Source: Quercus robur
Taxonomy: Eukaryota > Streptophyta > Magnoliopsida > Fagales > Fagaceae
DNA length: 64,000 nucleotides
Assembly (NCBI RefSeq): GCF_932294415.1
Contig: NC_065539.1
Coordinates: 48,026,501-48,090,500 of the forward strand
Reading direction: 5' to 3'
The notes under the pieces are model-generated. The model was given only the letters and a program-made list of their open reading frames with translations, made no database searches and was not told where the DNA came from. Shown piece after piece: positions 48,817 through 60,900 of this stretch. The position numbers and the translations under genes were made by a program. How positions within the stretch are numbered: position 1 is the stretch's first letter; the number at the start of each line of letters is the position of its first letter.

Positions 48817-50229
48817 CACTAATGGACGGGGATGTAGTTGCAAAAGATTGCTTTAACTTAAATGAACCACTTCATGAAGGTATTGTAATTTTATTTTAGT
48901 TGTGATTTACATTTCATTTATCATAGAATATTTTTAAACTCTTGTTTTTATATAGCACCAAAATTAATATGATGTTAATTTTTATTTCTAATACATGTAT
49001 TATAGCATCTATGGATGGGAATGTAGTTGCAAGTGAGAGTCACTACTTTACTCCAAAATATTGTTTTAACTTAAATGAACCCCTTTAAGAAGGTATTATA
49101 ATTTTATTTTATTTATACATTTACATTTCATTTATCATAGAATATGATATTTATATTTTAAACTCTTGTTTTAATATAGCACCAATGGATGACAATATAG
49201 ATGCAAGTGAGGCTCATCAATTTGTTCCAATGGATTGTTTTGACTTAAATGAATTGTCTCAAGAAGGTATTATTATTTTCATTTTATTTGTAATATAATT
49301 TGTAAGGACGCAATTTAACTCCCCAGCCCAAAAGATGTATGGACTTAGGTCCAAAAAGCCCTAAAACAATGAATTTATAGAGAGTGAGTTGGAAATTTAG
49401 GCTCTAATGAGTTGGATAGTTATTATGGTAGATTCAAATGACAATAAAATAAGAACAGGCAGGTTATATTTAAAGAAAATCGCCCTCGGCACGATCCGAG
49501 GAGATTAGTTCTTGTATATCTTCCGGATTAGGTTACAAGTCCGGTCCTTGTTGTTGCAGTCCTTTCTTTCTCCATTTTTTGGATCCACAACTATCAGGGT
49601 CTATCTTCTATTTTATACTATCCTTTCCCACTTATTCCCACCTTCCACGTGTAGATTTAGATTAATAGTTCTGATACTTGTCCCATCAGCCCTTCCCTAA
49701 AGTCTTTGGGAGTAACTGTAAGGCTGAAAAGCACGGTTCAGTCAGCTGCAGAGCATTCAATGCCATGGTAGCAGCTTTATCTTATATATTTTATAGTTTT
49801 CCTTTGTCCTGTTCCTTCTTAATACTTATCTTCTTCCATGGAATGGTCCAAAATGTTGCTCTTTATGGCAGGCCATGCCCTCTGTCCTTGGCATTGCCTA
49901 GCCGAGGAGGGATTCTTCCTCGTTTTCCCCCCAGGGTGGCTCTGATCGGATTCCGTTTCTTCCCTTATTAGCACAAACTCTTCTGGAAGTGTTTACCCCT
50001 CCTCGGATTGTTTAACATTCTCGGATTGGGCCCCTAGCCCAATATATACATAGATATAGGCTCCCTGGCCTTTCACCCCTACATAATTCATATATCACAT
50101 AATATGATGTTGATTGTTTTTTTAATTTTTGTTTTAATATAGCACAAGTTGATGATGATTTGATTGCAAGTGAGGTTCATAGAAGTGTTTCAAAGAATTG
50201 TGTTGAATTAAATGAGCTTCCAAATGATG
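48817..50229 (+). repeat. Tandem array of four copies of a symmetric phase-1 exon with its intron
   Basis: Exon copies: 48817-48879 (63 nt), 49006-49092 (87 nt), 49180-49266 (87 nt), and 50143-50229 (87 nt, continuous with the downstream FAR1 exon). The first three are each bounded by AG and GT. Each encodes a variant of PMDxxxxASEAHxxVPxxCF followed by xLNELxxEG. All are 3n long and phase 1-1, so any number can be spliced in without changing frame. Copy 1 lacks 24 nt (in frame). Copy 2 has CTT TAA, an in-frame stop. Introns share gtattgtaattttatttta-type starts and tgttttaatatag-type ends. Spacing is 189 and 174 bp, then 963 bp, which becomes 175 when the LTR and its 5-bp duplication are subtracted. 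Confidence 0.85.
49301..50083 (+). mobile_element. Solo LTR (783 bp) with perfect 5-bp target duplication
   Basis: It begins TGTAAGGACGCAATTT and ends TTTCACCCCTACA (TG..CA). It is flanked by TAATT on both sides (49296-49300 and 50084-50088). It is GC-richer than its surroundings and contains ccgagg/cctcgg repeats. It lies in the intron between exon copies 3 and 4 of the FAR1-like locus. No internal region remains. The 62- and 97-codon ORFs inside it are not genes. Confidence 0.9.
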
Positions 50230-52480
50230 GAAAAATTAATAATACTTATGGAAATGAAATTATTGAAGAACATGAAGATATAAATTTAATAGAAAATAAG
50301 TTTGAGCCTTTTGTTGGTCAATGTTTTCCTAGTGAAGAAGAAACTTTCGTTTTCTATAAAAATTATGCAAATCGATATGGTTTTACAATTCAAAAAGGTT
50401 GTACTGAGAAAAAAAAAAGAGAAATAGTAAGATGTGATTTCTTTTGTCATCGACAATGTAAACAACCACTAAAAATAGTGGATCCATCTAAGGAGCAACG
50501 AAATAGGAAGTCTTTAAAACGTGGATGTAATGCTCATTTAAGTATCATTTTGAGAAAGTCATTTGATATTTTTCCTCGAGAATGGCATGTCACTAAGTTT
50601 GTTGTAGACCACAATCAGGATTTGTTCTCCCTTTTGGAAGTGTGATTTCTTCCAGCCAATTGAGTTATCACTATAGATGATGAAAAACGCATTTTCTTAT
50701 TGAAAGAAGTTGGACTTTCAATTAGAGAGGTAATGCGTGTTATGGAACTTGAGAGGCATTTGAAACATGGACAACTTCCATTTTTCAAAGGGATATTCGT
50801 AATCTTTATGTGAAAATGAGGAGGAAGAATGCAAAGAATGATGCCATAAATCTTCTACAATTTTGCAAAGTTGCTAAAGAAGAGAACTCTAGATTCCAAT
50901 ATGCATTTACAACCGATGAAGAAAATAGATTGGAGCATATTTTTTGGTCACCTACTTATTGTTTTGATTGGTACCAAAAATATGGAGATGTGGTTGTTTT
51001 TTATACTACTTATAAGGTGAATGCTTATGATATGCCTTTCAGTATTTTTGTTGGTGTCAATAATCATGGAAAGACAATTCTCTTTGGTTGTGCACTTCTT
51101 CAAAATGAAACAACAAGTGTCTTTCGATGGTTAATGGAGGTACATTCTTTATCTTATAAATTTGTACAATTATTTTTTAAATTTTATTTGATTAATTAGT
51201 AGAATAATTACGTATATCCTTTGAAATATCTTCATGTTTTAGTAAATTCGTATTTGATTAGCAGACTTTTGCATGCTTAATGAGGAATCAACCCAAGGCA
51301 ATTTTGACGGACCAAGATCCATGGATTACAAAGGCAATATCAAAAGAATTGCCGGCTACAAAGCATGCGTATTGTACATGGCATATTACCGCTAAATTTA
51401 GCGGTTGGTTTACATCAATTCTTTGTAATTAATATTCAAATTGGTGCGTGGACTTCTATAAGTTATACAAGTTAAAGTCATGTGAAGATTTTGACAATCA
51501 ATGACTTTAAATTATGATAAAATAGGACATGCTCTCTACCAAACATGTAATTGGTTTATATCAAATCAAGCACTTTTGGGTACCATGTTACATTCGTGGG
51601 CAGTTTTTTGGTGGAATGACAACAACTGGAAGATTGGAAAGTATAAATGCATTTATTAAACGGTTTGTTAGTTCTCAAATAAACTTGATTCAACTCATCA
51701 AACAAGTAACTCATTATTTACCATTGATTTCTTTTGTTGTATATATATTTTTTGTTAATATTTGTAGTCTTCATGTGTCATACAAAAGTTTTTAATTTAT
51801 TTTACTATTTGTAATTTTAGGTTGATCTTCCCATTGACGATATTGAGCAAACACAATCACATGATACGATGTTGGAGACATATAGAGGTTCTTCTTAAAG
51901 ATGAATGTCATCGTTAGAAGACCAAGCACATAGTGTTTTGACACCATATGCTTTTAAGATTTTTCAAGAGGAATTTGGGAGAGCAACACAATATTCAGTG
52001 ATTCAAGAAAATGGTATTGGATTTGTGCTACAATATTATAAAGATGAAACTAGTCAAAGGCACAAAGTATTATGGGATGGTAAGATGATATATTGTAGTT
52101 GCAAAAATTTTGAATTTTGGGGTATACTTTGTCGTCATATACTTAGTGTATTCCTTCATAAAGATTGTTACCAAATTTCATCCTTGTATTTACCACCACG
52201 TTGGTGTCGTGAAGCATCATTAAGTGAAAATGAATTGCTAGTGGTGGATGATGAAAATTTAGTGGACAAGGAAAATATGGTTGATGCTAATGTTAATGAT
52301 ATGATTGATGGAGATTGCTTCATTAATTGTCCTCCGCTTTCAAAGACAAAAGGTCGTCCGAAGCAAAAACAAATGAAAGGTGGAAGATAATTAGGAAAGA
52401 AAAAGAAGTCTTGTGGCCTTTGCAAGCATTTTGGCCATAACATCTCAACATGTCCGGAGAAAGATAATTGTACTTCCTCA
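50143..52480 (+). pseudogene. FAR1/FHY3-related MULE transposase-like gene, inactivated
   Basis: Conceptual order: an acidic N-terminus; a FAR1 DNA-binding domain (VGQCFPSEEETFVFYKNYAN, zinc ligands in CDFFCHRQC, H of VVDHNQD); a MULE transposase domain (YGDVVVFYTTYKVNAYDMPF, HGKTILFGCALLQNETTS, LTDQDPWITKAISKELPATK, YCTWHI, FFGGMTTTGRLESINAFIKR); a SWIM finger (CSCKNFEFWGILCRHILSVF); and a basic tail with a CCHC knuckle (CGLCKHFGHNISTC). Two introns fit: 51139-51264 and 51706-51820. Lesions: TGA at 50643 and at 50664 where Arg codons (CGA) are expected, a one-base deletion near 50792, TAA near 51429, several stops at 51500-51520, TAA/TGA at 51896-51903, and a stop at 52388 before the knuckle. 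The DDE-type Asp in TTYK is Y-T-T-Y here rather than the usual DTTY. It is a dead relative of FAR1-related genes or Mutator-like transposons. Confidence 0.87.
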
Positions 52481-53449
52481 AATGGTGCCAAAAAAAGAAA
52501 AAAAATGTACTTCAAGTGAAATTGGATTGAATCCAATATTTTCTTTGAAATGTTAGGCACAAACTCTTGAACTTGTAAAAGAAAAAATTATGACAATATT
52601 GTGTTTGTTAATTTTGACAATATTGTGTCATTGGACAATATTAATTTTGACAATACAATGCCATTGTTAATTTTGACACTTCTCTTTTTTTTCTTTTTTT
52701 TTTCTTTTTTTGGTTTTACATTTCCATTTTGACAATATTATGCCAGTTAATATTCACTTTATCATTTTCAATATTATGTCATTTTACTAAAACACTTCTT
52801 TCTACCTCTTTTTTTTTTTTTTTTTTAATGAATTTACTTAAATTTTTATAAGGGATTCAATAAATACTAATTTAAATTAAATATTCTTGAAGAAATTTAA
52901 ATCATGCTTAAATTGCCCATTTATAAGGGATTCAAACCTAAACTCTAATCCATGCTGATATTACATTGTTAGTCCCTAATATTTATCTACCAGTGCTTTA
53001 GTCCCTAAAGTATCAAGTGAATTTTATTGGTCTTTAAAGTATCAACTTTGACAATTTAATGTATTTGTTATTGTTTTAACTTTCTTTTTTGGTGTACCCA
53101 TAGCATAAACAATTCAATCAAAATTAATATTTTTCTTCAGGTTAAGGAGTATTTTCAATTCTACCCACCATAGTCAGGTTGAAAAAAGATCTAACCCAAC
53201 CTAGCCCACCTAGATCAGGTTCGAATTTAAAAAAAAAAAAAAAAAAAAATTGATTGAGCATTCAAACAATACCAATACAAACAACACCAATACAAATAAG
53301 AGAAAATTTATAATCTAATAAGCCTGAGCCTACTACCAAACTAACATAAACTATTTTATTAGTGCTTCAAGGTTAGTAGGATATCATACAGTTCTATCCT
53401 AACTCAGTTGGTAAACAAAAGAATAAATAATAAAATTACATGATATTTT
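52481..53449. other. Gene-free region downstream of the FAR1-like locus
   Basis: The words ttttgacaatattgtg and attttgacaatacaatg recur in a loose array at 52590-52760. Then T-run (52809-52826) and A-run (53229-53249). No gene seen. Confidence 0.6.
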
Positions 53450-53595
53450 TTAAAAATATATATTAAATATAGGTGGATAGGGTTAGGCAAATTTACTGAC
53501 TCACCAACCTCTAAAAACTAACCCAAACCGATAGGTTAGGTTGAATTAGTTCGGTTTTGGCAGATTGACGACTTGGTTGACACCCCCAGCCTCTT
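53450..53595. repeat. GGGT/ACCC-type dispersed repeat, copy 2
   Basis: It shares with 1840-2056 the order tatattaaata, ggtggatagggt, aaaactaaccca and ggttttggcagattga. It is more diverged. A further part with aacccaacctagcccacc lies just upstream, at 53190. Confidence 0.45.
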
Positions 53596-54499
53596 ATAGT
53601 AGAATAAATAAAGGGTAAAGAGTTGAAAAAGAAAATTTAAAATTTGAGTTTCCTTTAATGCGGTTGTGAATTTATGTTCTCTTATCCTTCCTTATTTGTT
53701 TGGTTACAAATCTTCGTTTTCTTTTTTTGTGTTTTAATTTCTTAATTGATCTTCCTATATTTTTTTCATTAATGGTAGATAAAAAAATATTAATGTCACT
53801 AGTAGATCCAGATAAGAACTAATAACAATTTATTGCGTAGACTTTATTATGAAATAGTTAAGAAAATATTGTGTAAGTAGCACAAAAACCACAAAAACTT
53901 TTATTTTATTATGCATAAATTTTTTTTTAGGAAATAAAGTGCATATATTATGCATAATTTTAAACCACAAAAACTTAGAATTTAAAACATTTATTGATGA
54001 TATAACTATTGACAATAAAATGTGACAATATTTTCATAATACTTTTTGTTTTTAGTTGTGGTCAATCCTAATCTAATATTTTATTATATTATTTTCACAT
54101 ATGAAAGATTTGACAAATCAACTATTGTGAAAATTTTATGATAATATGTTGTTTTGTAATACAATTTGTAATTTTTATTTTGTAAAATTCCTTTCATGAT
54201 AGACACGTATCCCATCAAGCCACCTTTTACTTTAATTTATTTATTTTTACTTCTCCTTTTTTTCTCAACCACATGTTTTGTTTCACCCTTACACTTATTA
54301 CCCATCCTTTCTGCTTCTCCTTTCTCATCTTTTAAAATTTTCTCCCATATGAAACTCTTGGCTCAACTTCTTTGTCTTCTATGTTTTTTTTTCACAGCTT
54401 TCTTTTCTAACTTAGTTCGTCTCCTCCTTGATTTCCCCTCCATCAACCCAGTTCGTCTCCCTCAAAAAAATTTTATGTTCTCCCATATGTTCTTATGGG

Positions 54500-54760
54500 T
54501 TTTTTTTTTGGATGTACTGATGTTGGTTGTTTTTCTGTGAGATGGTTTTTTTTTTTTTTTTTTTGGGATGTATTGATGTTAAATGTTTCTTGTGAGATGA
54601 GTTTTTTTTTTTTTGAATCTACTGATGCTGGTTGTTTCCTGGGGATTGTGATTTTAGTTTTTTTTATTATATTTTTTTATGTTGGTTGTTTCCTATGAGA
54701 GGATTGTGATTTCAGTTTTTTCTTTTCTGTAAAGATGTTTGGTGTTGTTTTCCTGTGAAA
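54500..54760 (+). repeat. Degenerate tandem repeat with T-runs
   Basis: About four units of 50-57 bp, each a T-run followed by (g)gatgtactgatgttggttg and tttcctgtgagatgg-type sequence. Low-complexity reading frames here (114 and 67 codons) are rich in Phe/Leu and are not genes. Confidence 0.65.
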
Positions 54761-55800
54761 GACGCATGAGTGCTTGACTAGGCCTGAGTTGGTGAGAGAC
54801 GTGAAAAGGGTATTTTGGTCTCTTTATTCAATTTTTTTTCTTTTCCTATAGAGCTGACCCACATTTGATAAAAAAAAAAAACACATAAAAGCTGTGTAAA
54901 AGACTGCCAAAAAAAAAAAAAAGCTGGGTTACGGTGCCCCGTTAACACAACCTTTTTACTAATGCATGACTTTAAAGTATTTATTAATAAGTTATTTTAA
55001 AAAAATTATGAAAAAAAAGTGACAAATTTTTTTTTTGCCAAATTTTTTAATTTTTTATGAAAAGTTTTATAAAATTGATGATTAATACCTAAATTACAAA
55101 ACCAGATGAATGGTCATTATATGAAAAAGTTACTCGCTCCAATTGACAAATCGGGAAAAAGTGGCGTAAAAATCTATATATGAGAAGCTCTGTGCCACTG
55201 ACTACTCGACATGCATGTTAATTTGGTCGGAGACATAACTCAGTGTACGTATAAAAAAACACACACACAGCGACTCCCTCATTGGATAAAAGATGCTGAC
55301 GGTGGAAAGAGACATAGCAGTTCGCCAAATACAACCACCATTAAATTTGACTTTCATTACCTAACATGTGAGTTGTATGCAACTGATTCCTCCTTTGATG
55401 ATGAGACAACTCACTTGTGTGTCTCACATGCACTCGAAATGGAAATACTTTTTTCCCATATGGTTGTGGATCAAAGCCATGTGACATGCACATTATAGCA
55501 TGAAATCAACTATGTAGCTTCTCCTTTTGGTGCCAATTAGTGGGAGTTTTCGATCCAAAGAAAAAGAAAATAGCAACTTGGAGCAGGAAATTTAAAATTG
55601 ACACTAGTACAATAAAACTAGTCTCTTAATACAACTCATTTCTACTCAAAAATCAATCATCACAATAGCTTACAGTCACAATATTGAACGAGACAATAAC
55701 TACATACATTGTATCATATGCTGTAAAGAATGAAAGATTAGCATCAACAAGGAGTGGGAAGCTACAACAATTATGGATTTCATGTAGCCCTTAAGTTACT
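54761..55800. other. Gene-free region
   Basis: AT-rich with A-runs. Includes a ggttacggtgccccgttaac segment near 54925. The 95-codon ORF at 55211 shows no family features. No gene called. Confidence 0.55.
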
Positions 55801-55808
55801 ACTATATC

Positions 55809-56234
55809 TTAACTGGCTGCATACACCAATATGCAGCTAAAACCTGCAAAAACAATATTCAAATATGAAACCAAGAATTTAGATTCTGCAGAGGAAGCCG
55901 GCATTGACCCAGATGGCGACAATGCAGAGTCGGGTCCAAGTAAATCCAACTCGTCCGGATTTGGAGGGCTTGGGCTTGAAGGAATGGTGGGTATGGATGA
56001 TCCAGTTGAAGTAGGGACTTCACCACCAGGAGAAGGCAAAAGTGGAGCAATGTCAGGGGATATTTCTTGGAAAGGAGGAAGAGATGGAGGAGAGTTTGTC
56101 AAGAATGATGGTGTAGTTGAGATAGTGTTGGAGGCATCAGAATTAAGGTTCGGAGATAAAGAAAGCAAAGGTGAGACCATGAAAGCCATGATGATGTTGA
56201 TGAGTGCTCCTAAATGAAACCAAAAGGAGGCCAT
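55809..56234 (-). CDS. Classical arabinogalactan-type protein (GPI-anchored AGP), 141 aa, intronless
   Basis: The start chosen is MASFWFHLGALINIIMAFMV (ATG at 56234). An ATG three codons upstream (56243) would add MIR. The protein has an N-terminal signal peptide to about residue 25. It then has a Pro/Ser/Thr-rich core with many SP, TP and PSP units (TNSPPSLPPF, LLPSPGGEVPTSTGSSIP, IPSSPSPPNPDEL, SALSPSGSMPASSAES) expected to be hydroxylated and arabinogalactosylated. It ends in a hydrophobic stretch (about residues 124-141) typical of a GPI-anchor signal. From memory it resembles the AtAGP25/26/27 group. It would act at the plasma membrane or cell wall. A TATA-like tatataac lies about 45 bp upstream on the minus strand. 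The ORF on the other strand is a shadow. Confidence 0.88.
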   Translation of the reverse strand: MASFWFHLGALINIIMAFMVSPLLSLSPNLNSDASNTISTTPSFLTNSPPSLPPFQEISPDIAPLLPSPGGEVPTSTGSSIPTIPSSPSPPNPDELDLLGPDSALSPSGSMPASSAESKFLVSYLNIVFAGFSCILVYAAS

Positions 56235-56269
56235 TCTAATCATGAAGAAATCAATTTCACCCTTATTGG

Positions 56270-56290
56270 AGGTTGTTATATACTTAAAAA
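56270..56290 (-). promoter_or_regulatory. TATA-like element of the AGP gene
   Basis: Minus-strand aagtatataacaacc, about 40-50 bp upstream of the AGP start codon. Confidence 0.5.
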
Positions 56291-56921
56291 AAGTAATGAA
56301 TATTTTCCTAAGGAAAAGCAGAGGAACTTTGGTGAATGTAACTATGTGGGCTATAATGGAAGTTATGATTTGGGGCCTTAAAAAGGTATGACTACTAAGT
56401 TCTAGGTAGGGCCAAGTGCCAAATGGTTAGTGGTTAAGGGATGAAGATGAGAAAAAACAGGTTGGCATGTATGGGAAAGAGACAATGATCATTAGACTTT
56501 TGTAGTGATTTGTTTGGTAGTATAGGATTTCCTTTTTGCCTTTTAGCCCGTGATGGTGGGCTCTCCCTGAATTAATAATCAATTGGAATCCTAACGCCTA
56601 ATCCATCCATCTAGTTGATTATGAAAATGACAAAATCCACAACCAAAACCAAAGTAAGATAAAATGTCACATCATTCATTGCAGGTCATTGGAGATGCTA
56701 GAAAAGAGTATTTGGAACCAGTAAATTTACAAGTTTGCAATACACGCAAGCGCTATTCTAAGTTGTATTAGATTTTCCACGATTATTCTAAGTTAAAAAT
56801 GAGCTGTAAACTTAAGAGTGTTCAGATTGTATTCGTGTTTGATCACATATGTATTTGATTAATTCATTGGTAAGAAAATACAGACAAACTAAAAATATTT
56901 AAAAAATTATCAGAGAATTTT

Positions 56922-57125
56922 GTAATTCTGCATAGAAAAACAACTAATTGGAGGGTGAAAATTTTTATAAGGTAGATGAAAACTTTATGAACATCAAACT
57001 TTAATCAAAGGTAGTAAGTCCTACTGTTTTGAAATTATGAATAGAAAACCAACTAATTGGAGGGTGAAAATTTTGTATTAGGTAAATGACGACTTTATGA
57101 ACATCAAACTTTAATCAAAGGTAGT
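56922..57125. repeat. Two-copy 109-bp direct repeat
   Basis: The words aactaattggagggtgaaaa and ctttatgaacatcaaacttt plus aatcaaaggtagt occur at 56942 and again 109 bp later, with few differences. Confidence 0.85.
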
Positions 57126-57907
57126 TAAATACTAGTACTGATAATATTTGCAGTCACATGGGACCTTAAGACACTGCATACCCATGAGGGCCATGACCCA
57201 ACCCATTTAAAGACAAAAAAAGTAACCTCTCCCCTAGCCCCAAATCACGGGATTTCACCAAATTGGTCATCATTTAGCAGCCTATAGATGCCAAAGGTTG
57301 TCTCTTCAAGTTCATAAAATGAAATTGAAAGATACAATATATGCCAAACTGCCGATGCCAAAGCATGCGGTGGGTGCTGATGGAATGCATGAACTGTGAC
57401 TTTTTACTACAGGGAAAAGAAAATACTATTGGATAACTGTTCTCAACAAAAAATAAAATAAATAACAGTACCAGTAACAGAGATGCTTCCATTGCCTTTA
57501 TCCAATGGAACTGAGCATATTTAATTCCTATAAAAAAAAGTAAATATATTTCATTTTATACCGACATCACCATAGCTTTGAAGTTTGAACAAAAGAAGAA
57601 AGGAAAGACTACAGTGATTTGATTGAATCAATATTAAGTGAATTCTAGAAAGAAAAAAAATTCAATTTAATATGTCAAGAAAGATACAAAGTATACTTAA
57701 AATTATACAATTGAGCTATGAGCAAAAATGTATAACATTATACAGAAAAATTTTGACATCCTGAAGCATGTCTAACGTTTTCACAAATCAATGAATGTTC
57801 ACTATACCTGCAAACAAGAAGCAATCAACAGATTGAGAAACCATAAATTTTATGAAACAAAACAATAGATTAATGAAACAAATATACTACCTTGAGAACA
57901 TCAATGA

Positions 57908-60900
57908 TCAAACGCACCGAGGTAGCCGCTGCAGTTCCAATGCCACATTCAAAGCAGCATTGGCTAAAGCAGGTACACCTGAACTTTTAAGTTCAGATAC
58001 AATAGCTTCAACCCTTGAAATCTCATGTACAGAAATTGATAATATCATTGCTTGTGAGAGATATTGCCTACAAGAATAACCAAGAGCATGCAACACCCGC
58101 AGCACAAGCAAGCGAGAGGTGGCCCTGCTTGAAGACTCGAGAATTGCACTAACCTTAGGGAGATTAGTCAGAAGACCAGTGGTGGCTTCCCTTGGAGCTG
58201 CCTTAAGCAACAATACCACACATTCAGAGGCTATATCTGCAACATTTGCTTCATGGGACTCGCTTAACTCCAGCAGTACACCTACATTGCTACCAAAGTC
58301 CATAATGTCTCTTATGCTTTGCTGCTGATCGACTACACTGTTTGCCTCCGCAGAACCATCACTTAAGAGATTTGGTTCTTTTGTGTAGATGAAACCTTTT
58401 CTGCTGCTGATTGATCGTAGAAGGAAAGCCCTACACAGGCCAAGAGTTGGTTCAAGAAAATCCTCCATATCCTTTGCATAAACAAATTCCAAGAGGTTTC
58501 CAATCCTCCTGACTACTTTTAGTTGGGAGAGTAATTTGGATTCCATTTCAGGAGCAGATGCCAGAGCCAGACACAGCTTGACATTGTTTACATTTGCACT
58601 GGAGAGATCACCGAGCAAAAACTCAAAGCATTGCGAAACTATCTTCAGATGTAGAATGTTTGAAATTCTAATGTAGTTAAACTCAATGAACATCACAAGA
58701 AGCTTTTGTGCATACATTGGAATGGGATCTTCATCTTCAATCAAAGCAGGGTAGAGAGGGAGGAAATGTGTATTAGCTATGAACTTCAAATCTTCTGATC
58801 TTTGCTCATCATTAAATGGTTCGTCAAAAAAAATGACCATTACATCAAACAAAATTTTCAGGCACAAAAATCTGGCATCACCATCCTTGTTTCCCTTATA
58901 CAGAACAGCTAAGCTGGGGAGAATTTCACAAATGAAAATGAAAGGGTTTTCAAGAATTACAGGGGACTCTTCTGTCACAGATTCAAGAACTCGAAGAAGG
59001 GTTATTTGGAAGTCATCCCTGCCCTGGAAATCAAATAATAAAGGCAAATTGCATATTAGATCAACGTCAAATCATTATTTTTTGGTCAAGGTTAGAAGTT
59101 CACCATATAGCCAAGATAATTGTGTCAATCTCATCCTACAAATCATTTCCGATTGCCATGAGCTTTTTCATTTAGTTTTTAACTTATTTTGTTTATATAT
59201 AGCTTCTTAAAACCTCACATTTTCGAATATAAGTATACTTTAACCCATTTTCAGCAAAAGCCAAAGAAGCTGATGCCAAACGAATACTAGTTAAAGATAT
59301 CTACCTAAGGACCATTTCATGTTTTTTTAGTGATTAATTTAGCAAAAAGTGGTTCACTAAACATGGCAGACTTGTGCAGTCAGTTTACCAATCACATCCA
59401 CCACTACTTCATCTTACCAAGACAGTATTCAAGCCCCTGGCAAGTTGCACATTTTCCAAGTTTTCAGACATTGACTGTTGAAAGAGCTAGCCAACTATAC
59501 AGATTTTAGCATCAGTACTCCTTGAAACTTTAACAGAAATGCAACTCAACTCAGATGAGAAATGAGGCTATCTTGTCAAATGCAGAAACTATATATAATT
59601 AAAATTGGAAAATGGCTCAGCTGCAGCCACCTACCTGAAATGGGGTCTCAACAAGTTTGATTAAATTTGCCAACTGCTGCAGGACATGATGGCTGACTAC
59701 CTTGCGCTTAAAAGATGAGCTCCCAAGTAGATGAAGAACAACAGGAAACATATGAATATTAGTCTTTGGAGCAGTTCGACTGCTGAGAGCAGAGATATGC
59801 CCATGGCGCCTTCCTGCCATTATTTGCTGAATATCTCCAGTTATGGTATCCAATAAACCTGGTATGGTGGATGCCACAACATTCACAAATGCATCTAAAC
59901 ACTGCTTCACAAAGTTGTCCTTCTCTTTTGCTAGCCTGTCCACAGCAGAAAGCAACCTAGCATTGCACAAAAAGTGTGGCAGCCATCTCCTACCATTCTT
60001 GCAAAGGAGAGCCACAAATACAAGTGCCTTTCCCTTCAAAACTTCACTACCCTGCTCAATGAGAGACAAAAGGCTCGGGACAAGGTTCTTATCCTCCGCC
60101 AAAGGTAGAAGATACCGACCAATGCTAGTGAACATATGGCTTCCAAGCATGGCCATGTTTAAAAGGTTCAAGCTAATTTGCTGCTCACGTGGACTGCCCT
60201 TGACAAGGGCAGATGCAATTTCCTTGAAGGAAAGTTTCTCTATAACTGATTGAATGCTAGAAGGATTGAAACGAACCAAGCGGACCAAACATGATCCTGC
60301 TGTGAGTCTCATGCTCTCCTGTTTCCCTGAAGCCCTATATATATAGCTCACATTACTAATCACATCCTGACTGGTGAAACGAGCTCCCCAATGCCCTCCT
60401 TGACTGCAGATATTCTCAATTGTCCTCAATGCATAAAGTTGAGTCATATCATCCTCACCTTTTCGTAATATTGATGACACTAATGAAATCAATGAATTTG
60501 AAACCTGCCCCAAGGAATGTGAGTTATCTATAAAGAAAATGATGTAGAAGAACATGAAGATTGCACAAAGGACTCAACACCATCTCTATAAAGTAAAAGT
60601 TATCTTAGTATATCATTCATGAGACTTCAAGCGATAGGTAGATATGTTACAATTTTTTTTACTTAAAGAATTGAAGAGTCAAATTTAGATTAATTAAGCA
60701 CCAAACAATTTGGCACACACACAAAGGTTATGGCAATCAAATAGGAAGCTAACCTGCCAGCCAGATGTGGATTTATAGTCCTTTGATGGAGATTCAGGTG
60801 GATTATTATCTCTAGTTTGATCATTTTGAGTTGATATATAGAATAGCAGCTCACCTAAAGCAGCCATAGAAAACCTCCTCACTTTATCCTGCTTATCCCT

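Larger units (their letters stand above)
56244..57907. other. Intergenic region between the AGP and RUNKEL-type genes
   Basis: It contains a two-copy direct repeat (56922-57125) and the 3' UTR of the kinase gene near its right end. No other gene was seen. Confidence 0.6.

Noticed and set aside
54196-54698. Phe/Leu-rich ORFs of 114 and 67 codons
   Set aside because: Produced by T-runs in a degenerate tandem repeat. No homology-like motifs.
55831-56217. 128-codon plus-strand ORF
   Set aside because: Shadow of the arabinogalactan-type gene on the minus strand, which has a signal peptide, AGP core and GPI signal.
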